Assembly: GCA_036924285.1 (NCBI GenBank)
Contig: JAYKYS010000009.1
Location: forward strand, 22,920,001-22,984,000
Reading direction: 5' to 3'
From: Asterella californica
Lineage: Eukaryota > Streptophyta > Marchantiopsida > Marchantiales > Aytoniaceae
Length of the DNA: 64,000 nucleotides
The position numbers were made by a program, and so were the translations under genes. The notes beneath the pieces were generated by a model. That model saw only the letters and a program-made list of their open reading frames with translations, did no database searches and was not told where the DNA came from. Position 1 is the stretch's first letter; each line of letters opens with the position of its first letter. This document shows, one piece after another, positions 48,390 to 59,509 of this stretch.

Positions 48390-48960
48390 CACATTAAAGT
48401 GTCCGTTTTGGAGAGCCGGAGTTTGGATCACTCATTGTAGGGCAATCAACAACGTATCATCCACATTATGGTATCTATTTTGAGACGTTGGAGTATGGGT
48501 CGTCCATTGTAAGACGATCGACAACTAAAGCGTCTGTTTTGGGATGCCGGTGTATGAGTCAACCGTTGGTGACGACTGATGACGAGTCGTCCATATTATA
48601 GCGTGTATTTGTTGGGTCGTCATAGTATAGATCTCTCACATTAGGTTGTTTGTTTTGTGACGTTATAGTATAAGTCGTCCATTGGAAGAAGATCGAAACA
48701 GGTCGTCCACATTAGAGACGTCGGAGTATAGATCAGCCATTCGAGGACGACTAACAACTGGTCGCTCTCATATACACGTCCGATTTAAGACGCTTGCGTA
48801 TAGGTCATCCATTAAAGTGATCAACAAGTGTCGCTTACAATAGGACGTTTGTTTTGGGACATTGGAGTATGGATCGTCCTAATGTAAGACGACTGACAAC
48901 AAGTCGTTCACATTACGGCATCCGTTAGGACGACAAAATATAGATTGTTCTAAAATGGAT
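48390..48960. repeat. Degenerate minisatellite of about 80-bp units
   Basis: Roughly seven units built on GTCGTCCACATTA, CGTCCGTTTTGGGACG, GGAGTATGGGTCGTCCATTG and AAGACGATCGACAAC. The repeated GTCGTC and GACGAC words appear in both orientations. Confidence 0.75.
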
Positions 48961-49261
48961 ATTTTTTGTCGTCAGTTCAGCAGACGCTCTTGGTCGTGGA
49001 CCATCTCTCTTTTCATATTAGGGTGCCGATGATGAATCAAAGATTTAAATAATTAATTTTAAAATTATATAAAAACAACTTGACACGTTATTCACTTTTT
49101 CTTGACTCTTGATTTTACCAAAATAGCATAAACTTTAAAAGCTCGGACCGAAATTTCGTGGAAAAATTTACACCAACCTTGATTTGTAGACTACTATAGA
49201 AGATTTTGAAGAAAACTTAACATTTCTGATACAACTCCACTCCATTAGATAGAGTTCTTTG

Positions 49262-49740
49262 TGCTCTTGCAACGGGGTACAGTTCGAAGTGATTACAAAT
49301 GAACGTTAAGATGCTTTTTTAAATAGCATATTTGAAAAAGAAATCTATTTACAACAGCCACTTTGTTTTGTACAAAGATTAAACAATGATTGTACAAACT
49401 TCATATGCATGTATGGCATCAAACAAGCTCCAAAGTGCTTCTATAAACTGACATCTTCTTGAAGTAGTAGGTTTTTCATCTCTAGGTCTAAGGATGATCT
49501 AAACTTCTATGTTTGATTACTCTCAATGTATTTTGTTTTTACTATCTACGTGGATGATTTGATACTATCTAAAAGTAATCAAAGAGGAGTCCAGAAGGTT
49601 CAACTAGCTTTATAACAAGAGTTTGATACGAATAATCTAAGACTTCTCAACTTCTCTCTTGGAGTTCAATTTCTAGAATAAGACGATATAACATAAATAA
49701 GAAGGCATATAGGAAATGCACTTAGAGATCTCCACCTGAG
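49262..49740 (+). mobile_element. Ty1/copia reverse transcriptase relic
   Basis: In order: KEIYLQQP-like sequence (about 49340-49362), MYGIKQAPKCFYK (about 49409-49447), SRSKDDLNFY, and the catalytic YVDDL at 49546-49560, then LLNFSLGVQFLE. These are the copia RT landmarks. Frame changes between the blocks and internal stops make it dead. No LTR pair was found. Confidence 0.7.
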
Positions 49741-49790
49741 ATCTTAGGAAATGTACTTAGAGATCTCCACCTGAAGATCTCAGGTGGAGA
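49728..49790. repeat. Duplicated and inverted 15-bp motif
   Basis: AGATCTCCACCTGA occurs twice in direct order. The exact reverse complement AGATCTCAGGTGGAG follows, so a 15-bp hairpin can form with either copy. Confidence 0.8.
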
Positions 49791-50050
49791 AGTGCAAGCA
49801 TGTCCATACTAACAAGTTGAGGGGTTTTATGAAATCCTCACAAGTATTAGTCTCATAAATGCTACTAACTAATCCACACTAACATTGGTGTGAAATAATT
49901 AATATGGACTATATTAAAAATTAAGCAACAAATTAAATCACAAATAAGAGTATGAAGTACTATGTTACTGTGTTAAACATACATATACTTTGAAAATAAA
50001 GTTATTTGTAGTTTAGTCTCATAAGGATAAATGAAACTGATATGTTCATG

Positions 50051-50156
50051 CAGAAATACTTGAATTTGCAGTGCTAGAAAGTGAAACTATGAAAATATTT
50101 CACTTGTTTCAGAGTTTCACTTTCTAGCACTTTCTAGTCAATTCAAAGTATTTCTG
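50051..50156. repeat. Foldback element
   Basis: An inverted repeat with arms of about 38-45 nt: CAGAAATACTTGAATT and AGTGCTAGAAAGTGAAACT on the left, and their complements on the right with an 8-nt insertion. The loop is about 23 nt. It is a MITE-like or small foldback unit, or a hairpin precursor. Confidence 0.8.
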
Positions 50157-50159
50157 AGT

Positions 50160-52030
50160 ACTATATAAAAACTATGATGAATCTAATTTATGTGAAGTTC
50201 ACGCATCCAAACTAAATTTGAACTTATACTAATCACGGATATATATCTGACACTGTATGTTGTGATAGATTAGGACATCTTATACGAAAATAGTTTATGT
50301 GACAGTTTCACAAACATATCAACACTACTAAAATTAGGGGTGAATGATGAATTAGTATGGAGTCTACTAATCCACACTAAGTTGTATTCTACCTAAACTC
50401 TGAACCCATAGTAATCACGAATAGCAGTACTGTGCTGTAAATGCCAAGTTCAGTCCCTTCCCTGCTGTATCAAACTGATCTCTTGTGACTTAAGAGGCAA
50501 GTAGTCAGTCTAATCTTTTAATATACCTCTTACTTAACCTTTCTGTGGTAAAGATTAGAATACATAACAACCCGCTCTAAGATATGATGATGCTTCTGAT
50601 ATCTTATGTGTCCTATGTTGGAGAGAGCCTGAATTTACTTTGCTTTCCATACACGCTTTCACAATAATTTGCAGTTTTAAACATGAGGTTTCCTGTCCAC
50701 TGTCTCCACTTCTCGAGGTTCACACACGAAAGAAGAAAAATTTAGCTGCGAACCTGGCGATTGTTTGTAATGAACTGAAATCTGCAGACGATGTACCTGA
50801 GGACAGATAATATGCAAGCCTTAGTTTGTGCCTCAGGATAACCAGTTTCCGCTCCTTGCTGAAGAGCTCACTCAATCTTCCATTAACGACAATGAATAAG
50901 TGTACTTATTCACTTCTTCTTCGCTGGCCAAATCATTCCTTCCTCGTTCCTTCCCTATTCCTTCCCCCTTACATCTCTCATATTCTATTCTAATTGTATA
51001 ATGCGTACATGTATTACATGCACTTTTTGTATCGGTCCATTTGGTCATGTCGCAGAGTTGCCCCACCACACCAGGGAACAAAAGCCGAAATTGTACACTT
51101 GTACTAGGCTAGGAGCTGAATTCTCCAGAATTCTCCAGATCTATGCGCAGCACCAGCTGGAGTCCCAGCTGGCTGAGTTGAAGGTGTGGTCGTAGAAGTG
51201 GAGCCCGTTTGCTGCTAATTTGATATCTGTTTCCTTCCTTTCCTCCTCCAAAGGCCAATCCAGAAGTTGTGTCTCCTTTACGTTTCTTCGAATTCTAGAC
51301 CTCTACTTCTACCAATTTAGCTCGTTGATCGACAAACAAACTGAGAATACAACGATGGAACTAATAGCTTGAGGCGCTTGATTAAGAAAGAACGAAAACC
51401 GCAGAAAATTTACCCGAATGCGAGCAGGCTTGAACAGGTGCAGGGCGGGCTCCTCCTCGCGTTGTCCAACAGCAATGACTGCTGATAGATGATTTCCTCC
51501 GAGCATTCGCGCTGAAAGACCTTGTAAACTGTAACCTTGCTACATCACTGAACATTTAATGTGTCAGACACAAGGTTGACGTACCTGAGGATTGCCAGGG
51601 CCGGCCTCGTTTGTGCGCAGAGTCGATAACCTTCGTGATCCGTCCAAAGCCGTGTAGTGAGAGAGAGTTCTCAGCTATTCTCCACGAACAATCTCACATT
51701 CTCTCCGTGAGGAAATAATGGAGCAGTCTAAGCGCGAAGGCTCAGAGATCCGTGACCGTCACAATCAAAGTACAGTTCTCAAGGACACGAGAGAGTCAGT
51801 TCCTGCAGACCTAATTGCTCCAACTGGTGTAAGAGCACGTTTCGTTCCTGCATGACGACTCCGAGGCAGAAGTGCGATTCAGGCATCTTTCTCCAATAGG
51901 AACGCACTATTTATTACCACAGTTATCGATGGGATCAAATGTGTGGTTCTGTGCTTGCGAATTCGCCCGAAGAAGGATCAGAATGTAACGGTGTTTAGAT
52001 TCCAGTACCTCATTGTTGTCATCGCCCATT
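50160..52030. other. Intergenic, nothing confident
   Basis: AT-rich until about 50650, then of mixed composition. Short frames on both strands lack motifs. A weak relative of the dispersed palindrome lies near 50527-50561. The minus-strand stretch 51412-51515 has plausible splice borders and could be an exon, but nothing ties it to a gene. Confidence 0.3.
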
Positions 52031-52034
52031 GCAG

Positions 52035-52430
52035 CTACCTCCGTTGCGCTTCGGGCACTCCTGTCGGGAGCGGTGACACACTGTGAGCTCTTAGCCTCTT
52101 CTTCTCCGGGTGCTCGCCCATCAGCACGTCGGCAAGACCACCGCCTTCCTCTCGAACCTGTTTCAACTCTTCACCTCGGGTGGCGACCGCCCCCGCTATG
52201 TTGCCAAGGTGGCCCAAAACTCCTTTCAGACTGTTCTGAATATAGCTTTGCATTTGTTTGTCCAAGTCCGGCAGTTTGCCTTTCTTCACCATTTCATCCG
52301 ACTTCACTTTGCCCTTCGCAAGCCGTCTGCTCTCTGCCTCTATGGCTACCATACTCGCACGTAGAGCGCTCCTTGTAGCTTGTTGAGACGATCTACGTCT
52401 CTTCTCCTCTGATTCTCTCTTCCTATTCAT
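52035..52430 (-). CDS. Hypothetical charged protein, 131 residues
   Basis: The N-terminus is very basic and polar (MNRKRESEEKRRRSSQQ). Residues about 25-95 are amphipathic and Ala/Leu/Lys-rich and could form helices. The C-terminus is Pro/Arg-rich. The ATG directly follows a GTGAGTAAGA donor-like sequence, and the last codons read CGGAG|GTAGCT, another donor-like site, so this may be one exon of a larger gene. I recognise no family. The opposite strand also has open frames across this GC-rich block. Confidence 0.35.
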   Translation of the reverse strand: MNRKRESEEKRRRSSQQATRSALRASMVAIEAESRRLAKGKVKSDEMVKKGKLPDLDKQMQSYIQNSLKGVLGHLGNIAGAVATRGEELKQVREEGGGLADVLMGEHPEKKRLRAHSVSPLPTGVPEAQRR

Positions 52431-54221
52431 TCTTACTCACGCTATCACGGCCCTGCCGTGTCAAGACCTCGTACTCTGCGACCCAATTTTCTACCCAACC
52501 TCTCCTCCAGCAGCATGGCTTCTTGGGGGAGGCTTCCGATGCAGTGTCGCCGATTCTTCAACTTCTCTCGCCCCGTCCATCGTGGTCTGGTCCCAGTGTG
52601 AAGACAGACGGGAAAGGATGCGCAGGTTGAAAGGGCACATTGAGAACTGCGTTGCCATGAAAGTCGTTCTGCATGACGTCCCACTTGCTCGAACCAATCG
52701 CATCCAACCATTTTCCAAGACGAAGAAGTGTACTGGATTGGAATTCCTGTAATCGAGACTCGAGACTCGAAACGTCCGGCCTGTCCCCTCAAATATCGTA
52801 AGGTGGGGTCGGTCTCAGGAACTGTTTTCCTGGCTTGGAACAGTCTGAAACGCTAAAGCTCTCCACTTTCAGTGAACCTTACAGCTGCGAAACGATGGGC
52901 ACGAGGACTAAAGCAAGGAGGGAATCAGAGAAATGATACCAACCTGGACCAGCTGGTTTGATTGTCCAGTACAGGCTGCAGGTCCACGAGCAGAACTCCT
53001 TTCTCTCTCAAGATTCGCACGTTTTCTGTTTTGTTTGTGCTTGGCCTACTTGTTTGTCTCAACGCTCGCCCTCAGTAGACCTCATCCAGTAGTACTTCAG
53101 GAATCAGGAGTGTGAATATGTTCTGACTACGCGTAATTTGTTCGGTTGTTACGAGGCTGGTCCCTCCTACAGGGCGAAGCTATTCGTCACCCGCAGGATG
53201 GCCATGATTGTCATCGTCCAGGTCCTTCTGTAACAACTGCAGAATTATAACGAGGGGAAATAGAAGTATGCCAGCTTTCCTGAGATCAACGAACGAATCG
53301 GAGCAAAGAAACGGCTTCTGTGGCCAATTGGAGAGTCATATCAATATATCAAGACAGTCATATGTCTGACCTTCCTCATCATGTAGATGCGCGCACTGCA
53401 TGGACAATGTCTAATTATTGTGGTGACGAGGCGTAAAGCACAAGTTCACCTCAGGGAGGTGAACAGTAAGGGAGTCCCCAGTTACTAAGGCCAGGGAGTA
53501 GAGACGTGAAGTCATGCAGATTCTGAAGTTGAATGACAACTGCGCGTCGTGCAGGATATTCAGGAACTCACGCCACATTGCACCACGAGTTGACTCAACT
53601 CCAGAATGGTAACGCTGTGTGCGTATTACTCACCGGAATCTGAACCTTGCCGTTGTTCCTCCGACCTCAAGTACGGGAATGTAATACTAAGGTTCGTCAT
53701 CATCTTGTATGCTGCGCGCAAGGAGACGTCCCCCATCATCCAGGGAGAGAAAATAATGATTAAGAACAAATACAGCGACATGTTATGTCTTCTCCTTCTG
53801 AATCAGTTTTGCACGAAAGTCTGTGAAGTCATACCAACAACAAAGGATTACCATCTCAACCACTTGGATGATCGGCAGGCAGGAGATAGAAATGTCAACT
53901 AGCTAGTGTTAGCAAAGTTCGAAGTACAACTTCATCGCTTCATCGCTCATCCTCTGCGCAAACTTTGATCATGCTTACACCACATACCCTGCGAGCAATC
54001 TTGACGAATGGACTCGCAGGAAGGCATCCACCTGCGTACACCGACTGTAAAATTCGACAGTTACTACGCAAGGACTATTCACGTTCACGTACATTCAGAA
54101 AATGTCCACGGCACTAAATCGCTCAGAATACGAACTTGGCGGAAGTAACGTATAGCAGTCGTGTCCATGGACATAGTCTACTACTTTTGCTGGAGCATGC
54201 GCGATTCTCCCACTGTGGAGT

Positions 54222-54239
54222 AGCAGAAGTACTTCTGCT
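54222..54239. repeat. Perfect 18-bp palindrome
   Basis: AGCAGAAGT followed by its exact reverse complement with no loop. Confidence 0.9.
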
Positions 54240-54320
54240 TGCTGCGAGGAGGAACGCCAAGGCAGAATAGCACTCGAATAGCATTATGGAGCATCACCCC
54301 GGTCTCCCTTCAAAAGAACT

Positions 54321-54366
54321 GATTGACTGATTGACTGATTGACTGATTGACTGATTGACTGATTGA
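54321..54366. repeat. GATTGACT microsatellite
   Basis: Five and three-quarter perfect copies of an 8-bp unit. Confidence 0.97.
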
Positions 54367-54999
54367 CCATCGAAGAAGTCCAAAGGTGAGAACATTCTCT
54401 CTGGTGTGCTTTATTACACGAGTAGAACGAGCTCGCTTGACGTACAAATCTGAATCGATGCATCCAGTTATGAAACGTTCAAAGCAGCTCCAAACCCCCT
54501 AGAAATTAAGGGCTTCGAACTTTACTTTGAGCAGCTACTGAATAAGTTGGTACTTTGAAGACGCGCCCTGAAGTGGGACGGCAGAATCTAAACTATGAAG
54601 TGCTACCCGGCTATGATACACAAACAGAGACTAGCTATAACAAGACCAGCGAGCGATCCAGCCAGTAGAAACTAGAAAGCTAGAAACTAAAACTCTAACG
54701 CAGCAAGAGAGTCAAACTCAACTTCAGCGTACAGCGCTTGGTGCTTATCATACAAAGCCACACATGCGGTGCTCGAAAGATGGCCATTCTTCGTTCTGCG
54801 GTTGACATTTTCTCTTTACAATTCCTGAAGTTCCCAGTGAACCTTCATATTCTTTCAGGCACGTACATCACCTCGAATCGTGGGTTCACCCTCTTGCAGA
54901 TCGCCCGTCTCGTCTCCAAAAAGTAAAAGTCCAGGCCAGGACAAGACATGTCCAGCACAAGAAACTGTACATTCAACACACCTCCAATTCTAGGCATTT

Positions 55000-55803
55000 C
55001 TAGTCACGCCAGTACTTGGAGTGCTTGAAGCAGTCTTTGCTGGCCCGCAATATGTCGGAGGGATCAGTGGTCCCGGTGACAACCACCTTCTGCTTGATTT
55101 GGTCACACGTCACAGACTGCACGCCTTCGAGGTTGAGGAGATGGTTCGTGATCCTCTCCTCGCAAGCCTCGCAACACAGCGGCACTTTGAGTCTGATGGT
55201 CTGCAGGGCGTACGAGTTGGTGCCATATGTATTGTAGTAATTGGCAGACTGATATGTCCGAGGCACGGTAGCCGTGTGTTGGCCGTGGTAGATGTCGGAT
55301 GAAGCGTAGCCCGTGGCGTACGTTTCAGACTCGGAAGTGCGATAGTTGGTGTGATGCGAGCCATGATATCTACCCGGTGGAGAGTATGCATTTCTTCCGA
55401 AGCTGTCCCTGTTCTCGCGGTACCAGCTGTTCCTGGACGTAGGAGGCGAGACCGAGTTCCTGTTCCTCCCGAACAGCCTGTCCCTGATGTGAAGACCTGT
55501 TATGGACTCACGCTCCCTGGGAGGAGAGATCGAGTTCCTGGAGTAGCGGTGCTCGTTGTGATATGCCCCTTCACGGCCTCGCGAGTGCTGGTGCTCGTAC
55601 CTCGGATTAATGGAGTAATCGCTGTCGGTGTATCGTGATCGGTGAGACCCATGACCGTATGAAGATCCCAAGACTCGCACAGGCTCCTCCGCGTTGCTAT
55701 AAAATACATCGTTCACAGACAACATCTTCACGCACTGCACTTGCTGGCTAGCTAGCCCAAGTTCAAATTCACGAGCGGAAACTCTCTTACAGAATGAGTG
55801 CAA
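55000..55803 (-). CDS. Heavy-metal-associated (HMA) domain protein with SPP/Arg-rich N-terminus
   Basis: A 267-codon single-exon frame. The last about 70 residues form an HMA domain: IRLKVPLCCEACEERITNHL, with the CxxC metal site inside CCEAC (about 207-211), then LEGVQSVTCD and KVVVTGTTDPSDIL, ending in KYWRD. Such domains bind Cu, Zn or Cd, or act as protein-binding modules in plants. No C-terminal CaaX box is present, so it is not a prenylated HIPP. The first two thirds are disordered: rich in Ser, Arg, Tyr, His and Gly, with three SPP repeats (SISPPRER, SVSPPTSR, AYSPPGRY) resembling RS-type splicing-factor sequence. Met27 (MLSVNDV) may be the real start. Confidence 0.8.
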   Translation of the reverse strand: MHSFCKRVSAREFELGLASQQVQCVKMLSVNDVFYSNAEEPVRVLGSSYGHGSHRSRYTDSDYSINPRYEHQHSRGREGAYHNEHRYSRNSISPPRERESITGLHIRDRLFGRNRNSVSPPTSRNSWYRENRDSFGRNAYSPPGRYHGSHHTNYRTSESETYATGYASSDIYHGQHTATVPRTYQSANYYNTYGTNSYALQTIRLKVPLCCEACEERITNHLLNLEGVQSVTCDQIKQKVVVTGTTDPSDILRASKDCFKHSKYWRD

Positions 55804-55949
55804 ACCACCAACCGAGAATCAACAATCAGATCAATCTAGTCTAGATACTCTTCTCTTCTATCAATGCTCTGATGAAATGACTTTCACTAAGCAGATTTGC
55901 TCCGTGCTGTGAAGAGCGGATTCGCCGCCGCCTCAAACTCTTCCTTCCG

Positions 55950-55956
55950 TTTATAT
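55950..55956 (-). promoter_or_regulatory. Candidate TATA box for the HMA gene
   Basis: ATATAAA on the minus strand, about 150 bp before the start codon, would give a leader of about 115 nt. A second candidate lies at 56118-56124. Confidence 0.4.
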
Positions 55957-56117
55957 GGAACCAAGAAGTCCTCCTGATTTTCTGCGCAAGATCAGAACCC
56001 TCTCTGGGACACAAGCCAGACGAGAGCGCTGCCTTCTCTTCCTCCTCCCTGAACAGCCTACTTCGGGCGCGCGCGGAAGGGCGGGCGAATGCTGGTCGGT
56101 TCAGAGAATCCAGAGCG

Positions 56118-56124
56118 ATTTATA
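56118..56124 (-). promoter_or_regulatory. Alternative TATA box for the HMA gene
   Basis: TATAAAT on the minus strand, about 315 bp upstream of the ATG. Either it or the site at 55950 could position transcription. Confidence 0.35.
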
Positions 56125-56129
56125 GACGA

Positions 56130-57310
56130 GAAATGGAGAAGCCCGACACAAGGCTCAAAGCAAGCAAACGACGATTACCACCTTCATGTACAGTTTTACC
56201 TCGTGGTATATATTCACAAAGTAACTTTACTGAGCAAATTATACTTACATTCCATTTAACAAGTTGCTGTGCAGTAGAAAGTATTTTGGAAATTGAAGAT
56301 CTTATTTTACTACTTTCTGAATATTCGTTAAAAGCATTTTTCTTACTTACCAATGACCATAACATTGATCAAATGTACCGCTGAGTCCCGTCTGTCTCAA
56401 CAATAACGACATCTCCGTCGCAAGACATGGGTGTCTCGAACTGCGGCGCAAGGTTTGACTGGGCTTCATTTACTGTAGTCGCGAAACGGCTCCCTCTTGG
56501 ATCCTGCCATTAGCATACAAGAAAATCTTGTACACTTGTATTCTAAAGATAGCCCTCGTTTATCCTCTCAGGCTCTCAGTGATTTCATGCTGCCAGCTGG
56601 GCGTAGACTAAAAGGCTACCGTAAAGTTCTGATTCCCGAGATTTGAATTATGCCTTCTTGTAAACTCCGTGATGTTCTCAATGGTCTTGGATGCATTTCT
56701 CTTATGCTAATTTGGTTCTCGTATGTGCAAATGAATTTGGTGGAAATTTATATACACACATTGAACCTGAAAGGCATTTGCACCTTGTATAGTTGGAGGG
56801 CATGTGGAACCTTTCTCAGAGGCGTAGTTGTAGTATCCCCGGAATTCCTTGTATACATGCAAATTAGCTAACTTTATGTTAGCTAATTTATGTTTATAAA
56901 TTAATGTGATTAATTAAAAAAAATTTACTCATCTGGAGCGCTTCTTCTACAGTAGAAGGGGTTCAGTTTCAACACTCATGGCTTATGGTTTTTCGCTTTC
57001 TCACCGTCCATGTGTTATGATCTGCTGAGAAAGGTTTGAATTTAATATATTAAATTTAGTTATTCTAAATTAGATCTAGATTTGGATTTTGTGCAGTGGT
57101 GCAAAAAATACTGGAGATAACCCTTTATTTTGTTACTGCAAGATAAATCTTATCAAGACAAAAAAATCATGTACCAACTTCTTCTACGCACTTGTCGCCC
57201 TTTCCCTGCCAAGAATTTCTGTCCCTGAAATTCCAGTTCATATTTTCCAAGACCTGCGTTTGCATGCATATTTACATCTTCTATCTTATGACGAGGAGAT
57301 AAATATGCAA
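56130..57310. other. Intergenic, nothing confident
   Basis: AT-rich with short frames only. A perfect 12-bp-arm hairpin (AAATTAGCTAAC) is at 56861-56889. Confidence 0.4.
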
Positions 57311-57319
57311 GGGTTTAAT

Positions 57320-57360
57320 TTTATTACTTAACCATTCCTTTGGAAAGGTTAGGTAATAAA
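57320..57360. repeat. Dispersed palindrome, copy D (best)
   Basis: TTTATTACTTAACCATTCC, two-base centre, GGAAAGGTTAGGTAATAAA. The arms match at about 17 of 19 positions. Confidence 0.8.
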
Positions 57361-57604
57361 CTAAATTACACAAAAATATTATTTATTTAGGATTAACGTC
57401 TTGGATATTAACGCAAAACGAACAAAAGCGCACTCCGCATCTCCAGGTCCAGGTCACCTAGCATTAAGAATTACTTTGAAATTTTTCTCAGATTGTTGCA
57501 AAATTTTCACGTAACATTTATATCTATTTCTGATTTTTTTTTAGCAAAAGTTCTTTAAAGTTGATGTTTATCCATATCCATATGTTTATCCTTCCTCCAT
57601 CTTA

Positions 57605-57627
57605 TTTATTATCTAACACTTGCTGGA
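57605..57627. repeat. Dispersed palindrome, half copy
   Basis: TTTATTATCTAACACTTGC, the left arm only. Confidence 0.4.
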
Positions 57628-57860
57628 AACGTCTACACACAGGAGTGATTATTATCTCACTACAATGAAGGTGACAATGATTGCGGCAATATAAGTTAAA
57701 GAAAAGAAAAGAATAAACGTTACGGTACCTTGGAAGTCTGATGGTCTGTGACGAGGGTACCGTACCGTATTCTCTATTGCAGACAACCACCCTAAGGTTC
57801 GGGGGGAGGGGCCTTCGACCATAGCTACCGTAGCAAGCAGTAATCCGTAGGGCCTAGGCA

Positions 57861-59276
57861 ATGGAGGGGTCAATGCGTGGTCGGCGTGAAGTGGACGGAC
57901 AAGCGGAACCGGGTATGGTAGGCTGGATGTTCCGGATACTACCCTGGTTTGTACTGCAGGCAAATCTGCTGCAGAATGATGATAGAGAACGAAATCTAAA
58001 CCTTAGCGTCTCTGTATCTGTATGCACGTCGGATGACGAAGATGATAACACGTGTCATCGCAAGAACCAAATCAAAATCAAAAGACGGAACGCTAGACGA
58101 GCGAAACCCCGGAAAAGATCAATATACTCTCCGAACTACCTTCTTCAACAGAAAATGATGGTGTCTTTCCATCCGTTGGCTATTCATTGCGTCGCGTGTT
58201 TCTCCTTCTCCAACAGAATATCGACGGTGTGAAGAACGAGGTGATAACCGAACCTAGCGCAATATAGCTTCGTAAAGGTAAATGTTAACTGGTGTGGAAG
58301 AGACCTTATTGTTGTCTTATCTGAGGACAGGAGTTGAAACTTAGTGGACCCTTCGAAGAATGTGCCGGATTATAAGCAGGGTGAATCAGCGGCTTTTGAC
58401 CTTTTCGGCAGTTCGCGTGCGTCATTTCGTTGCCCTTCCTTCACTTTTCGTCATGTTAGGGACGCAACCCATAGACTCCGTAGAGCGAATCTAACGCCGC
58501 ATTCACTCTACATACTCCAAAGTCCACACATTAACGGAGATGCTCGTCCTTCAGTGCAAGTAGCGTAATCAATTACTGTAGTCGTGAAATGAAATCCGTC
58601 GATATTACCGATTCCCTCAATCTCCTGCCTGCGGCCACCTGTTCCTGACAGGCATTTCCCGCAATCGTTTCATGGGGAGCCTACTTTACTGTACAGTGTA
58701 CACTCGCTTCTGTCCGTCTGTGTAGGATGGAATATGCTCCTCTGCAGGGAATTTTGTCCCCATCCACAGCTTCACCTACCACATTTTATCCCTCAGGACT
58801 CAGGAGTCAGGAGTCACTCGCATGTCTTGTGCCTGCCTCAACGACGGTGATTACGTCGTGGTATAAAGTCCAAAACTTTGTCAGAGTTCAGATAATGTGG
58901 TCTCCAACTTGAAGTCTTGAACCCGAAGGGGAAATTGACAGTTTCGACTTACTTCACTCGGTCATTCTCATGAAAATTGTCGTCTAGTCCGATATAAGTA
59001 ATAGTGGTGACTGGCAAATTCCGCGCGGAATGCAAGTGGAATCCATCTGCGAGCGGCCGAAGGCGGAAGTCAGAAAAAGTACATTCTACGGAACCGGAAA
59101 TTATAGGGTTGGACTCTAACACTCCACAAAAGTGCATTCCGCATTGGAGGTTATATCAGTGGCTCCTGAGGAAGTTCGTCGTTAGCGAGGACGCCTCCGA
59201 GATTCCACTCATACCTTCTGTGTCGACGGACGATTGTCCTCACATCAGGAAAAGACCGTCAAACCCAGGACCCTGA
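57861..59276 (+). CDS. Possible fragmented gene, unassigned
   Basis: Two plus-strand frames (57861-58232 and 59004-59276) look more protein-like than the surroundings. The first has an acidic SDDEDD stretch, a basic KIKRRNARRAKPRKRS stretch typical of a nuclear signal, and a possible 5' splice border at CTGCAG (57953-57958). The second is Ser/Arg/Lys-rich. I could not join them and recognise no domain. A 36-bp part of the first (58156-58191) recurs inverted at 62311-62346, which argues for repetitive DNA. Confidence 0.2.
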
Positions 59277-59466
59277 TTTCTGACTCATCTTCTGGATAAT
59301 TACCTAAACGTGATTATGGTTGATACCTTGTCGAATTTTATTGTTACCTCGACCTTGTACCAGCAGAATATCTAAGAAGCAACTCAAAGATATTTTCACT
59401 CACTCGACTTCCTTGCATATTCACCTCTTCCGAACTTGGAAGAGGGGAATTTGCAGAAAGCTTTAA

Positions 59467-59507
59467 TTTATGTATTAACCTGCCTCTCGGAAGGGTTAGG
59501 CTATAAA
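59467..59507. repeat. Dispersed palindrome, copy E
   Basis: TTTATGTATTAACCTGCC, short centre, GAAGGGTTAGGCTATAAA. Confidence 0.55.
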
Positions 59508-59509
59508 CT

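Larger units (their letters stand above)
52431..54999. other. Spacer without a confident gene
   Basis: Includes minus-strand frames of 115 and 75 codons (52445-52792, 52491-52718) overlapping each other, and a plus-strand frame of 98 codons (53606-53902), none with a motif. The 3' UTR of the HMA gene should lie in the last few hundred bases. Confidence 0.35.

Noticed and set aside
47775..48960. CRISPR array
   Set aside because: Repeat units are degenerate, contiguous and without unique spacers of fixed length; the genome is eukaryotic.
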